In this document: positions 37,049-44,957 of the stretch, piece after piece
How the letters are laid out: every line of letters begins with the position of its first letter
How positions within the stretch are numbered: position 1 is the first letter of the stretch
Source: an uncultured Acidobacteriia bacterium
GTDB lineage: Bacteria > Acidobacteriota > Terriglobia > Bryobacterales > Bryobacteraceae
Direction of reading: 5' to 3'
Assembly (NCBI GenBank): GCA_903881085.1
Contig: CAIRSA010000087.1
Coordinates: 1-58,616, forward strand
DNA length: 58,616 bases
The notes under the pieces: model-generated
Databases searched by the model: none
The model's input: only the letters and a program-made list of their open reading frames with translations
Told to the model about the DNA's origin: nothing
Translations under genes and position numbers: made by a program

Positions 37049-38121
37049 GGCAGTGCGATGGTCTTCAGATCGAGCGCGCCGCCCTCGCCCTTGATGAGCA
37101 TGATGGCGTTCTTCGAATCGTACAGGTCCAACTGCTCTACGCCCTTCAGTGACGCGATCGTTTCGTAAGGTACACCCGTGATATCGGTCTTCTTGGTGAT
37201 GCTGTCGTAAGATTCAATCTTATCGACCGAAATCTTCATCACGCCGCGCGCGGAGTTGCTCATCAGGATGTAATCCTTGCCGCCCTTGCTGTACTTGATC
37301 ATGTCCAGCGGGCGATTGCCGCTACCAAGTTCAGCAATGGTCGTCCCCATTACCTTCTGGCCTTCTTTCAAATCGCCAAGCGAAAACTTCACCAGTGGCG
37401 TGCAGGTGTAGGCCGCCAACAGATGCGGCTTGCCTGCGATTGTGTAGGGAACAAAGGTCCGAACGGGAGCAGCCGTTTCAAACCGGCCGTGCGCTCCATG
37501 GAAGATCTCCACACTGGTGCCGCGATCAGCCCCTGTGAATGGGAACGAGATGGCGCGCAGTGACGACGAGAACTCTTCGTTCGAAAGTCCGGCCACGTAT
37601 ACCTTGCCATCGATGTAAGCCAGGTCGGTAATCGATTCCATACGCGGGCTGGGGCCGCGGCCCTTCGATTCGGCAGAGCCCGGATTCGGCAGCGCCACTT
37701 TCGAATGCTTCACGCGATCGAGCGAAAGTTCGCTCAACTTGCCCGCCGCATCCAACCGCAGCAGCACGGGCGTCGCATCGGTACTTTTGCCACGCGTCAC
37801 GCTGAAATAAACTTTGTGCGAAACGGGATTCACTGCGACATCGTTGATGGTAATCTGATCCGCAGTAGTGCCAAGCAGAGCCGCGATTTTCTCGTTCGCA
37901 GCTTTCAGGTCAACGCTGACGCCGGCCGTGGCCTTGTTATCGTCAGTGTCGATGGCAAAAATCGAACCCGCCGCAGGATCGCCCGCAAACAGAATCCCAT
38001 CGGGGCCGAACGTGAGCACGCCGGCGGACTTCATATCGGCCTTGCCCATAGTGAGCGATGACGCGGCGCTGGCTGCAAGGCCAAGCCCGGTGGCGAACAG
38101 GAATAGTGTTGCTATACGCAT
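37045..38121 (-). CDS. Secreted beta-propeller-like protein of unknown function
   Basis: A 358-residue protein with a signal peptide (MRIATLFLFATGLGLAASAA). The body has propeller-like repeats (GVLTFGPDGILFAGDPAAGS, ITDLAYIDGKVYVAGLSNEE, YILMSNSARGVMKISVDKIE). It is the first gene of a two-gene unit, overlapping 36047-37048 by 4 bp, so the two products may act together at the cell surface. I do not recognise the family. Confidence 0.65.
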   Translation of the reverse strand: MRIATLFLFATGLGLAASAASSLTMGKADMKSAGVLTFGPDGILFAGDPAAGSIFAIDTDDNKATAGVSVDLKAANEKIAALLGTTADQITINDVAVNPVSHKVYFSVTRGKSTDATPVLLRLDAAGKLSELSLDRVKHSKVALPNPGSAESKGRGPSPRMESITDLAYIDGKVYVAGLSNEEFSSSLRAISFPFTGADRGTSVEIFHGAHGRFETAAPVRTFVPYTIAGKPHLLAAYTCTPLVKFSLGDLKEGQKVMGTTIAELGSGNRPLDMIKYSKGGKDYILMSNSARGVMKISVDKIESYDSITKKTDITGVPYETIASLKGVEQLDLYDSKNAIMLIKGEGGALDLKTIALP

Positions 38122-38224
38122 TTGTTGCTCCAGGAAGTTGAGGATTCTGTCAGTGTTTCACCAGCCGCCCCCGAAGTCAAGCCCCCAATGACACCTACAT
38201 TGGGAACGACTTATAGTTTAGGCT

Positions 38225-38417
38225 CCCATGAAATGGTGGCACGGACACTCGTGTCTGCCGCGTCGAGACTCGTCTCGACGCGTTCGCAACGCCTTTCAAA
38301 TACGCGAATGCTTGCATTGGCAGCAAAGCCCAAACCCAAACGTCTCGACACAAATGTCGAGACGGCAGACACGAGTGTCCGCGCCACGTGGGCTCGCGAA
38401 ATCAATGCCAAGTTATT
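38225..38417. repeat. MITE-like palindromic element, copy 1
   Basis: GTGGCACGGACACTCGTGTC and TGCCG at 38236-38260 is the inverted match (24 of 25) of 38363-38387. Inside are two further palindromes, CGTCGAGACTCGTCTCGACG (38261-38280) and a 24-bp one at 38341-38364 with arms CGTCTCGACA/TGTCGAGACG. The right end is AAGTTATT (38410-38417); the left end is degraded. There is no coding capacity. A second copy lies at 56291-56453. It fills most of the 309-bp gap between genes. Confidence 0.8.
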
Positions 38418-38430
38418 TTTGTGTGACCCC

Positions 38431-39822
38431 TCAGCGCCAGAACCGCGCATACGGCGGAGCTCCCGGCTGCTCAGCCGCAATGCGATCCGCCTCAGCCGAA
38501 TCCGCAGTGTCCGGCCCTTCCGGATACTGGTATCGCGCCACAAACTCCGCCTCCATCTCCAGGCCCCATCCATGCGCCGCCGGCAGTTGCCAGTGGCCAT
38601 TCCGAACAACCAGCGGACTCAGGAACACGCCCTGCTGCAGGAACTCCAAATATTCCAGCCACCGTCCATCGCTTCCGAACCACGCCTGATCAAACGCCGA
38701 CATCGGCCCCACCAACTGCCCCAGTCCTATGCCGCCGCTATGCGGGCACACCGGCACGCCGTACTTCGCCGCCATCGCCACAATAGCGAACAGTTCGTTC
38801 ACCCCACCCACTCGCGCGCCATCGATCTGGCAATGTGTCAGCCCTCCACCCGCCAACAGTTGCTTGAAGGTAATCGCATCCGGCGCCTGCTCGCCGCCCG
38901 CCACGCCGATGCCCAATGGAGCCAGCGCCTCGCGTAGCTTCACATAACCAAGAACATCGTTATAAGCGATAGCCTCTTCGATAAACAACAGCTTGTAATC
39001 AGCCAGCGAAGCCATGTAGTCGGCCGCGTTGCGCCAGTCGCCCAGATTCTGATTCGCATCGGTGAGCAGCAACGCATCGGGCCCAGTCGATTCACGGATC
39101 GCCTCCAGCATGCGCCGGTCTTCGTCCAATGCGCGAGCGCGATCATACTGTTGCCCTCGTCCGACTTTCGCTTTGAATGCCCGCGTGCCCTGCGCATAGA
39201 GCCCGCTACATAATTTGCGAACCTCAGCCAGCGGACGGCCCGACCATCCAGCAGTGCTATACACGCGCAGGCCTTCGCGCTCCAACCGCGCCAGATTCAC
39301 ATCGCGCGCAGCCAGGCGGCTTTCCAACATGCCCAACAATTCGTCTTCGGTTAGCGCATCCCGCAGATGATGGAAGTCAATGCACTGCACGATCGTCTTC
39401 GGTGCAAGCGAGGCCAGCAGCCGCCACATCGGCACGCCATCGCGCTTCGCCCACAGATCCCACAGAGCGTTGATCACGCCGCCAACAGCCATTCGATACA
39501 CGCCCAAGGCCAGCCACCGCAGTTGGTGATGCTCCGCCAACGCCTGCGCGAAGTACCCCGGCTCAGCGATGAACTCTTCCAGATTCCGCCCCACAACGAA
39601 CGGCTTCAGCGCTTCCACCGCAGCCTTTTGAATCTCCGTCCCTGCGCCGATGGTGAAGATCAGCGACCTGCCTTCGAGGCCCGTATCCGTGCGAAGAACG
39701 GTGATCGCGCACGAGTAGTTAGGCGCCAGATGCCGCGGATCGGACCCCGCCATGCCGAGCCGCACAGTAGGGTAGCGGATATCGATAACTTCTAAGGAAA
39801 TGATCTTGTTTGGGGATATCAT
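38431..39822 (-). CDS. L-fuconate dehydratase-like enolase-superfamily enzyme
   Basis: A 463-residue mandelate racemase-type enzyme. RYPTVRLGMAGSDPRHLAPN and YSCAITVLRTDTGLEGRSLI are strongly FucD-like. Catalytic residues line up: Lys217/Lys219 (FKAKVG), Asp255 (LTDANQN), Glu282 (LFIEEAI), Glu311 (GGEQAP) and His361 (CPHSGG). It would dehydrate L-fuconate or a similar acid sugar to a 2-keto-3-deoxy acid. It lies downstream of a TetR-SDR pair on the same strand. The start ATG lies inside a perfect 18-bp inverted repeat. Confidence 0.9.
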   Translation of the reverse strand: MISPNKIISLEVIDIRYPTVRLGMAGSDPRHLAPNYSCAITVLRTDTGLEGRSLIFTIGAGTEIQKAAVEALKPFVVGRNLEEFIAEPGYFAQALAEHHQLRWLALGVYRMAVGGVINALWDLWAKRDGVPMWRLLASLAPKTIVQCIDFHHLRDALTEDELLGMLESRLAARDVNLARLEREGLRVYSTAGWSGRPLAEVRKLCSGLYAQGTRAFKAKVGRGQQYDRARALDEDRRMLEAIRESTGPDALLLTDANQNLGDWRNAADYMASLADYKLLFIEEAIAYNDVLGYVKLREALAPLGIGVAGGEQAPDAITFKQLLAGGGLTHCQIDGARVGGVNELFAIVAMAAKYGVPVCPHSGGIGLGQLVGPMSAFDQAWFGSDGRWLEYLEFLQQGVFLSPLVVRNGHWQLPAAHGWGLEMEAEFVARYQYPEGPDTADSAEADRIAAEQPGAPPYARFWR

Positions 39823-39855
39823 GGATGAGTTTTCGGTAACTCATCCATGATATCC
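39814..39855. promoter_or_regulatory. Perfect 18-bp inverted repeat covering the start codon of the fuconate dehydratase gene
   Basis: GGATATCATGGATGAGTT (39814-39831) and its exact complement (39838-39855) flank the 6-nt loop TTCGGT. The ATG of the dehydratase gene (39822-39820, minus strand) lies in one arm, 41 bp from the SDR stop. As DNA it could be an operator; as RNA it would hide the start codon. There is no T-run, so it is not a standard terminator. Confidence 0.75.
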
Positions 39856-39862
39856 AACAACC

Positions 39863-40612
39863 TTACAGCTCGGCCAGACCGCCATCGACAAACACTTCCG
39901 TGCCCACCACGTACGACGCATCGTCCGAAGCCAAAAACACCGCCACCTTGGCGATCTCTTCCGGCTGCCCGAACCGCTTCAAGCCTACACTTTGCGCCAT
40001 GCTCTCTTCAAACTGTTTCGTACCTGCTGCATCCATGCCAAGCTTGCCGTAGATAGGCGTCGCGATCGGCCCGGGGCTGATGGTGTTGACGCGAATCCCT
40101 TGCCCTGCAAGCTCTGCTGCCAAAGTGCGGCCGAACGAGCGCACCGCAGCCTTCGTAGTGCTGTAAATACTGGTGCCCGGCAAGCCTTTTTTACTCACAA
40201 TCGATGCATTCAACAAAATGGCGCCACCTGTAGGAATCAAGGGCAGAGCCGCCTGCACCGTGAAGAATAGCCCTTTCACATTAATGCCGAACATCTCGTC
40301 AAATGTTTGCTCTTCCACCTGCGCCGCGGGCCCAAACTTGGCGATGCCTGCATTTGCGAACAGAATGTCAATGCGGCCAAACTTCGCCTTCACCTGCTCC
40401 ACCACGTTCGCCGTGTCTTTCATTTTGCTGGCATCGGCCTGAATCACCAATGCATCCGGGCCCAGTTCCTTCTGTGCTTCATCCAGGCTGCTCTTGGTGC
40501 GTCCTGTAACTACTACCGTTGCGCCTTCCTGCTGAAACAACTTCGCGGTGGCCAGGCCGATACCGGTCGAGCCCCCCGTGATAAGTGCAATCTTTCCTTG
40601 TAGCTTTGCCAT
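39863..40612 (-). CDS. Short-chain dehydrogenase/reductase
   Basis: A 249-residue classical SDR. NAD(P)-binding ITGGSTGIGLATAKLF with VVVTGRT (Arg after strand 2, suggesting NADP preference), NAG motif ILFANAGIAKFG, the catalytic Ser of LNASIVS and Tyr-Lys in YSTTKAAVRSF. The start at 40612 (MAKLQGKIALITGG) has GGAAGGGGAG a few bases upstream. An in-frame start at 40660 is rejected because it runs through the palindromic operator. Regulated most probably by the TetR-type protein encoded just upstream. Confidence 0.92.
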   Translation of the reverse strand: MAKLQGKIALITGGSTGIGLATAKLFQQEGATVVVTGRTKSSLDEAQKELGPDALVIQADASKMKDTANVVEQVKAKFGRIDILFANAGIAKFGPAAQVEEQTFDEMFGINVKGLFFTVQAALPLIPTGGAILLNASIVSKKGLPGTSIYSTTKAAVRSFGRTLAAELAGQGIRVNTISPGPIATPIYGKLGMDAAGTKQFEESMAQSVGLKRFGQPEEIAKVAVFLASDDASYVVGTEVFVDGGLAEL

Positions 40613-40631
40613 AATCTTTCTCCCCTTCCTT

Positions 40632-40651
40632 TTTGGAACGATCGTTCCAAA
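40632..40651. promoter_or_regulatory. Perfect 20-bp palindrome, probable TetR-family operator
   Basis: TTTGGAACGATCGTTCCAAA at 40632-40651 lies 20 bp upstream of the SDR start and downstream of the tetR stop. Length and symmetry fit a TetR dimer site. It would overlap the transcription start or the leader of the SDR gene. The SDR gene therefore has its own regulated promoter. Confidence 0.7.
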
Positions 40652-40654
40652 TAC

Positions 40655-40670
40655 ACCCATTAAGATGGGT
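40655..40670 (-). terminator. Small hairpin after tetR
   Basis: ACCCAT-TAAG-ATGGGT forms a 6-bp hairpin between the tetR stop and the SDR operator. In the minus-strand direction no clear T-run follows, so it may be a weak terminator or part of the regulatory region. Confidence 0.35.
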
Positions 40671-40689
40671 TATCCCAAATTACGATTCA

Positions 40690-41265
40690 TTAATTTTCGA
40701 TGACAGAAAGCGTGGTGCTGACGATTGACCGGATGTCATCGGGCTCCGGCATCGTCTTGGCCATCACGCGCAGTCCGAACAAAGCATTGGTCAAAAATTG
40801 CGCCAGTGCCCGCAGATCGCGCCCCGCGCGAATCTCACCGCGCCGCTCGGCCTCTTCGAGCGAGGTGGCGAAAAACTTGTCCAACCCGGCGCGCGCCGAA
40901 CGCCCCACCGTCCGCAGTTTCCGATCTTGAGCCGCGCGCTCAACGATCGCGTTCACCACCATACAGCCGCGCACATCGGCCAGAGTCTGCTCAGCAGCAA
41001 TCTGAAATGCAGCGCGAATGCGACCCACTCCCGGCTCCATAGCTTCGGTCCCATGGGCAATGTTGTTGGCGCTGGCGCCGAACCTCTCCAGAGCCATTTC
41101 GTACAGCTTGCGTTTACTGCCGAACGAGTCATAGAGACTGGCACGATTCACGCCTGTGGCCTCCACCAGATCCTGAATGGACGTGGCTTCGTAGCCCTTC
41201 TTCCAGAATACGGCCAAGGCGCAATCGAGCGCCTTGTCACCATCGAACTCCTTGGTGCGTGCCAT
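40690..41265 (-). CDS. TetR-family transcriptional repressor
   Basis: A 191-residue regulator. The N-terminal helix-turn-helix (LAVFWKKGYEATSIQDLVEA, TGVNRASLYDSFGSKRKLYE) is typical. The C-terminal part (IRAAFQIAAEQTLADVRGCM, VVNAIVERAAQDRKLR) matches the TetR_C domain of regulators controlling SDR genes in oxidative or electrophile stress, with Cys in RGCMVVN. The start at 41265 (MARTKEFDGDKALDCA) is preferred to a start five codons upstream. It precedes the SDR gene on the same strand, and a palindrome lies between them. Confidence 0.9.
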   Translation of the reverse strand: MARTKEFDGDKALDCALAVFWKKGYEATSIQDLVEATGVNRASLYDSFGSKRKLYEMALERFGASANNIAHGTEAMEPGVGRIRAAFQIAAEQTLADVRGCMVVNAIVERAAQDRKLRTVGRSARAGLDKFFATSLEEAERRGEIRAGRDLRALAQFLTNALFGLRVMAKTMPEPDDIRSIVSTTLSVIEN

Positions 41266-41287
41266 CGCTTCATCGTACACTGTCTAC

Positions 41288-44203
41288 TTGGACCAGCCAA
41301 CACTCTTCGATCACGAGTTCCGCACGGCACGCCCTCACAAGCCGGTCTACTGTCATCAGGAGTTTCTCGACAAGCTAGCCGCGCGCCGGAATGAGCCCGC
41401 CGGCAAACGAACCGCGCTGCTCATGCAGCGCATGGCCATCGATATCGCCCGTCTGCACTACAAGGGCACAAGCGGGGTAAATCGCGGCTGGCGCAGGTCG
41501 CGCCTGGGTGGGCACTCCGGCTCGCATTTTTACGCCTGGTGGATGCCGTCGGGCGCAGCTCCATCCAAAGAGGATGGCTCGTTTCTGGCGGCTGAGCAGG
41601 ATGCGGTATTTTTGCGCGACATCCGGCATCACGACGATCACTCGCCGCTAACGGCGGGAGACTTCGCCAATGACTACATGCCGATGAGCGTGCCGGAATT
41701 GCGCGGCACGGAATACGCGCCGGATCCCTGGACGTCACCCCAACTGAAGTTCGTCAAGAGCCGCGGTTTCGCAAGGATTCTGAAAGGGCATCCTGGCTCC
41801 GGCAAGACCACGGCACTTCTCCATGCCGCGGACGCGTCTCAAGCCAGCCACGTGCTCTACCTCACGTTTTCGAACGAGCTGGCGGCGCTGGCGCGCGACT
41901 ATTTCGATAGATTCTGCTCTGCCGGCAGAACCTTCACCGTGCTGACTTTTCCATCGTTCGTCAACATGTTGGTTGGCGGCCAACACGTGGACGTGGATGC
42001 GGCAGCGGGCCGGGAGCAGTTCCGCCGCGACCTGCTGAACCATCAGCGGTCACTCGGCGCGTGGGCTAACGACATGGGCGCGCTCTACGACGAAATGCAT
42101 GCCCACTTGGTCGGCGCAGCCCTTCCTGAAACGTGCGGCCGGTTTCCCAAGGCACAAAAAATCCGCCTGCCTGAGGCGGTTTACCGTAATCAGCGGTTCC
42201 GCTACCTCTCCCCGCAGGCCATAGATAGCGTTATCGATGCAGCCAACCGCTTGGAGAAAACCGCCAACGGCCCTCTTGCGGACCGTTATTTTCCAGAGTT
42301 GGCTCATGCGTGGCGCGCGGCACAGGTTCTGCATTCTGGCTCGCGAGGAGCCGAGCTTCCCTTTCTGACATACGGCTGCATCGCGGTCGATGAAGTTCAG
42401 GACTTGACCCCACTGGAAGCCTATCTGGTTGTCTCGCTCGGCCGATTGCTGAGCGCTCGCATCAATGCACCGCTTCTGTTGGCTGGCGATGAGGCGCAAA
42501 CAATCCGGCCAACCGATTTCGAATGGGGCTGGCTCAACGATATGGTGAATGCCACCATTGGCACGCCTCAGGAATTTAAGCTGTCGGTGAATCTGCGCAG
42601 CCCGCGGCGCATCGCCGAACTGGTCAATCGCGTTTGGGACTATTACGGGTTCCTGCGCAAACAGGACCGTCCCTCAGGTTCCGGCATCGGCGAAATCGAC
42701 GACGACAGCCCAGACCAGGTATTCTATGCCGCTATCTCCAAAGCCGACCTTCAACCTTTGTTAGCCGAACTGGCGCAGCGCGAAGGACTCGCGATGATCG
42801 CGTTCGACAAGTCCGGGCTTCCCGCCGAAAGTCTGCCGTTTATACTTTCGCCGGCCGAAGCGAAGGGACTCGACTTCCAATCGGTTTGTATTTTGAATGG
42901 AGGCGAGCTCGTTGAGAAGGTGGTCCACGAAAGGTGGCAATCGCAGCCGCAGGAAAGCCTGTCGAAACGGCTGGCGATCGACCAACTTCGTGTAGCGCTT
43001 TCCAGGCCCTCTGAGCGCTTACTCTGGATCGATACGGCGCCGAGTTCAGCCATGGTTCAGCAGGTGGGAGGATTGCTGCGCTATGGACTTCTGAGCCATC
43101 TCGCTCCCATTACCGCGGAGGCACTGCGCGCCAGCCTGGCAGAGGAGGAACTCGACATCGATGAGCGCATTCAACGAAGCCAGCGTGATGCACGCCAGTT
43201 GTTGCCGGTGAAGCCTGACATGGCGTGGTCGCGCGCGCATCAGGCCGTCGCGTTGCTCGGCTCGGTGGGGAACATTACTTGGGTGACTGACTCAGCCACT
43301 CGGGATGCCGCGCACTTGACCCTGTGCGAAGTATGCTTTCTTCTCGCCTTCCGCAAGAAGAGCCTCTCGCCTGAGTTAGGCAAACCGGATCTGTTCAAAG
43401 ATTCGGTCCAGGCCGCCCGATTCTCCAACAAATACAAACTGGCTGACACGATTGAATCCATCGGCGAAACGGAAAGCGCTTTCGGCGCCGCGCGGCTTAT
43501 GAAGATAGGCCAGACTGTTCAGGTGATGGTCACTTCGAAATCGGAAATTCCATCCTGGCTAACCTTGGAGATCATGCCGCGCGCCCAATTCTGGGTTAGC
43601 GAATTGGAACAGAGCATTGACATGGGAGACAACGCGCTCGTCGCGCAAAAGATTCTCCCCCCGTTCCTCGACTTAATGGCCTTCCCCGACGCAGAGGAAC
43701 GGAAACAAAAGCTGGCTCAGCGCTCCGTCCGCGTGTTGATGAAAAACCGGAAGTTCATCATGGCGCTTGAAATCCTGGAAAGCTCGCCGGAAGCGAGGTC
43801 GAAGTTAGCCGCGGAATGCTACGAGGAGTCTGGACAACTGGCCAAGGCCGCCGATGTTTATTTGGAGTTGGGCGACAAAGACAAGGCGCTGCGCTGCTAT
43901 CGTGCAATTCCCGATTTCAAAGCAGCATTAAAGCTGGTCCGCAAGATTGACGGCCACGCCGCGCGCCAATCTCTGGAATGGCTGGAAGCGATGGGCAAAC
44001 TGATGGAATCGCGCCCGGAAAATTTCAATCGCACAATGGTCGCCGCGGAAAAGAAACTACTCGAAGAGATGCTGGAGCGCGGTTTGGGCGTGAAGCGCAA
44101 GACCGCGGCAACAAAGAAATCCGCCACAAAAGCCCCGGCGAAAAAGGCTGCCGCAAAAAAGCGGGCCCCTGTGAAGCGCGCCCCAAAGCACGAATTCTTC
44201 TAA
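41288..44203 (+). CDS. UvrD/Rep-like SF1 ATPase with extra N-terminal region, helical repeats and Lys/Ala-rich tail
   Basis: A large protein (971 residues from TTG 41288). Residues 1-150 are unrecognised (RLGGHSGSHFYAWWMPSGAA). The SF1 core shows Walker A GHPGSGKT (167-174), DEVQD (368-372), GDEAQTI (400-406), NLRSP (435-439), AEAKGLDFQSVCIL (523-536) and QLRVALSRPSERLLWID (from 566). Residues about 700-930 include TPR-like helices (KLAAECYEESGQLAKAADVY, LELGDKDKALRCYRAI). The last 35 are histone-H1-like (KSATKAPAKKAAAKKRAP). No nuclease motif is evident. The true start is uncertain: the frame continues upstream into tetR (41234). Confidence 0.82.
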   Translation: MDQPTLFDHEFRTARPHKPVYCHQEFLDKLAARRNEPAGKRTALLMQRMAIDIARLHYKGTSGVNRGWRRSRLGGHSGSHFYAWWMPSGAAPSKEDGSFLAAEQDAVFLRDIRHHDDHSPLTAGDFANDYMPMSVPELRGTEYAPDPWTSPQLKFVKSRGFARILKGHPGSGKTTALLHAADASQASHVLYLTFSNELAALARDYFDRFCSAGRTFTVLTFPSFVNMLVGGQHVDVDAAAGREQFRRDLLNHQRSLGAWANDMGALYDEMHAHLVGAALPETCGRFPKAQKIRLPEAVYRNQRFRYLSPQAIDSVIDAANRLEKTANGPLADRYFPELAHAWRAAQVLHSGSRGAELPFLTYGCIAVDEVQDLTPLEAYLVVSLGRLLSARINAPLLLAGDEAQTIRPTDFEWGWLNDMVNATIGTPQEFKLSVNLRSPRRIAELVNRVWDYYGFLRKQDRPSGSGIGEIDDDSPDQVFYAAISKADLQPLLAELAQREGLAMIAFDKSGLPAESLPFILSPAEAKGLDFQSVCILNGGELVEKVVHERWQSQPQESLSKRLAIDQLRVALSRPSERLLWIDTAPSSAMVQQVGGLLRYGLLSHLAPITAEALRASLAEEELDIDERIQRSQRDARQLLPVKPDMAWSRAHQAVALLGSVGNITWVTDSATRDAAHLTLCEVCFLLAFRKKSLSPELGKPDLFKDSVQAARFSNKYKLADTIESIGETESAFGAARLMKIGQTVQVMVTSKSEIPSWLTLEIMPRAQFWVSELEQSIDMGDNALVAQKILPPFLDLMAFPDAEERKQKLAQRSVRVLMKNRKFIMALEILESSPEARSKLAAECYEESGQLAKAADVYLELGDKDKALRCYRAIPDFKAALKLVRKIDGHAARQSLEWLEAMGKLMESRPENFNRTMVAAEKKLLEEMLERGLGVKRKTAATKKSATKAPAKKAAAKKRAPVKRAPKHEFF

Positions 44204-44952
44204 TCGCGATACGAAGGATCCTTGCGATCCATCAACCGCATGAGCGCATCGAACTCCGGATTCGGATTGCGGCTATAGCCATCCCCGCCGGTAGTGGAAA
44301 GAAAATCGTCGCTCAGCTTCGCACTCAGCTCGCACACTTCGCGCGGCGGAATCACCAACTGCCTGCCTGTCGATTGCGCCGCCAGTTGCACCTGGCACGC
44401 ACGCTCCAGCCGGAACATGCGCACGAAGGCCTGCGCCACCGTCGCCCCGCACGTCAGCAGACCATGCGATCGCAGAATCAAAATGTTCTTCGTACCCAGA
44501 TTCTCCGCCAGCCGCCGCCGCTCTTCCAGGTTCAGGCTCGGCCCTTCGAAGTCATGATACGCAACCCACTCAAAGTACCCCAGCGAGTACATGCCAATCG
44601 GCAGTAGCCCCTCGCGCAGCGCGGCGACGGCCATGCCCGCGAGTGTATGAGTGTGCATCACGCACTGCACATCGGGCCGGTCCATGTGGATCGCACTATG
44701 AATCACAAAGCCCGCCGGATTGATCTCCTGCGACTGGTCGCCAATGATGTTGCCCTTGTGGTCCACCTTCACCAGGTTCGATGCCTTCACCTCATCGAAG
44801 CGATAGCCATAAGGGTTAATGAGGAAGTGGTCCTCTTCACCGGGCACGCGCACGGTGGTGTGCGTCCAGATCAGTTCCGACCAGCCGAAGTGGTCGATCA
44901 TCCGGTACGCCGCGGCAAGCTGCACGCGCAGTTCCCACTCCTTCGCGCTCAT
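44200..44952 (-). CDS. Class II aldolase/adducin family protein
   Basis: A 250-residue protein of the fuculose-phosphate aldolase/adducin fold. The metal-binding histidines are in CVMHTHTLAGMAV, and a later His in LRSHGLLTCG; ELIWTHTTVRVPGEEDHFLI and NPYGYRFDEVKASNLVKVD are family-typical. The start at 44952 (MSAKEWELRVQLAAAY) is preferred because earlier starts overlap the phosphatase gene. It is the last gene of a minus-strand run beginning with plsC. Its 3' end overlaps the convergent helicase gene by 4 bp. Confidence 0.88.
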   Translation of the reverse strand: MSAKEWELRVQLAAAYRMIDHFGWSELIWTHTTVRVPGEEDHFLINPYGYRFDEVKASNLVKVDHKGNIIGDQSQEINPAGFVIHSAIHMDRPDVQCVMHTHTLAGMAVAALREGLLPIGMYSLGYFEWVAYHDFEGPSLNLEERRRLAENLGTKNILILRSHGLLTCGATVAQAFVRMFRLERACQVQLAAQSTGRQLVIPPREVCELSAKLSDDFLSTTGGDGYSRNPNPEFDALMRLMDRKDPSYRD

Positions 44953-44957
44953 GCCGT

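Noticed and set aside
39863..40660. Longer SDR start at 40660
   Set aside because: It would translate through the perfect palindrome at 40632-40651 and lacks SDR-like sequence; the ATG at 40612 has a good ribosome-binding site.
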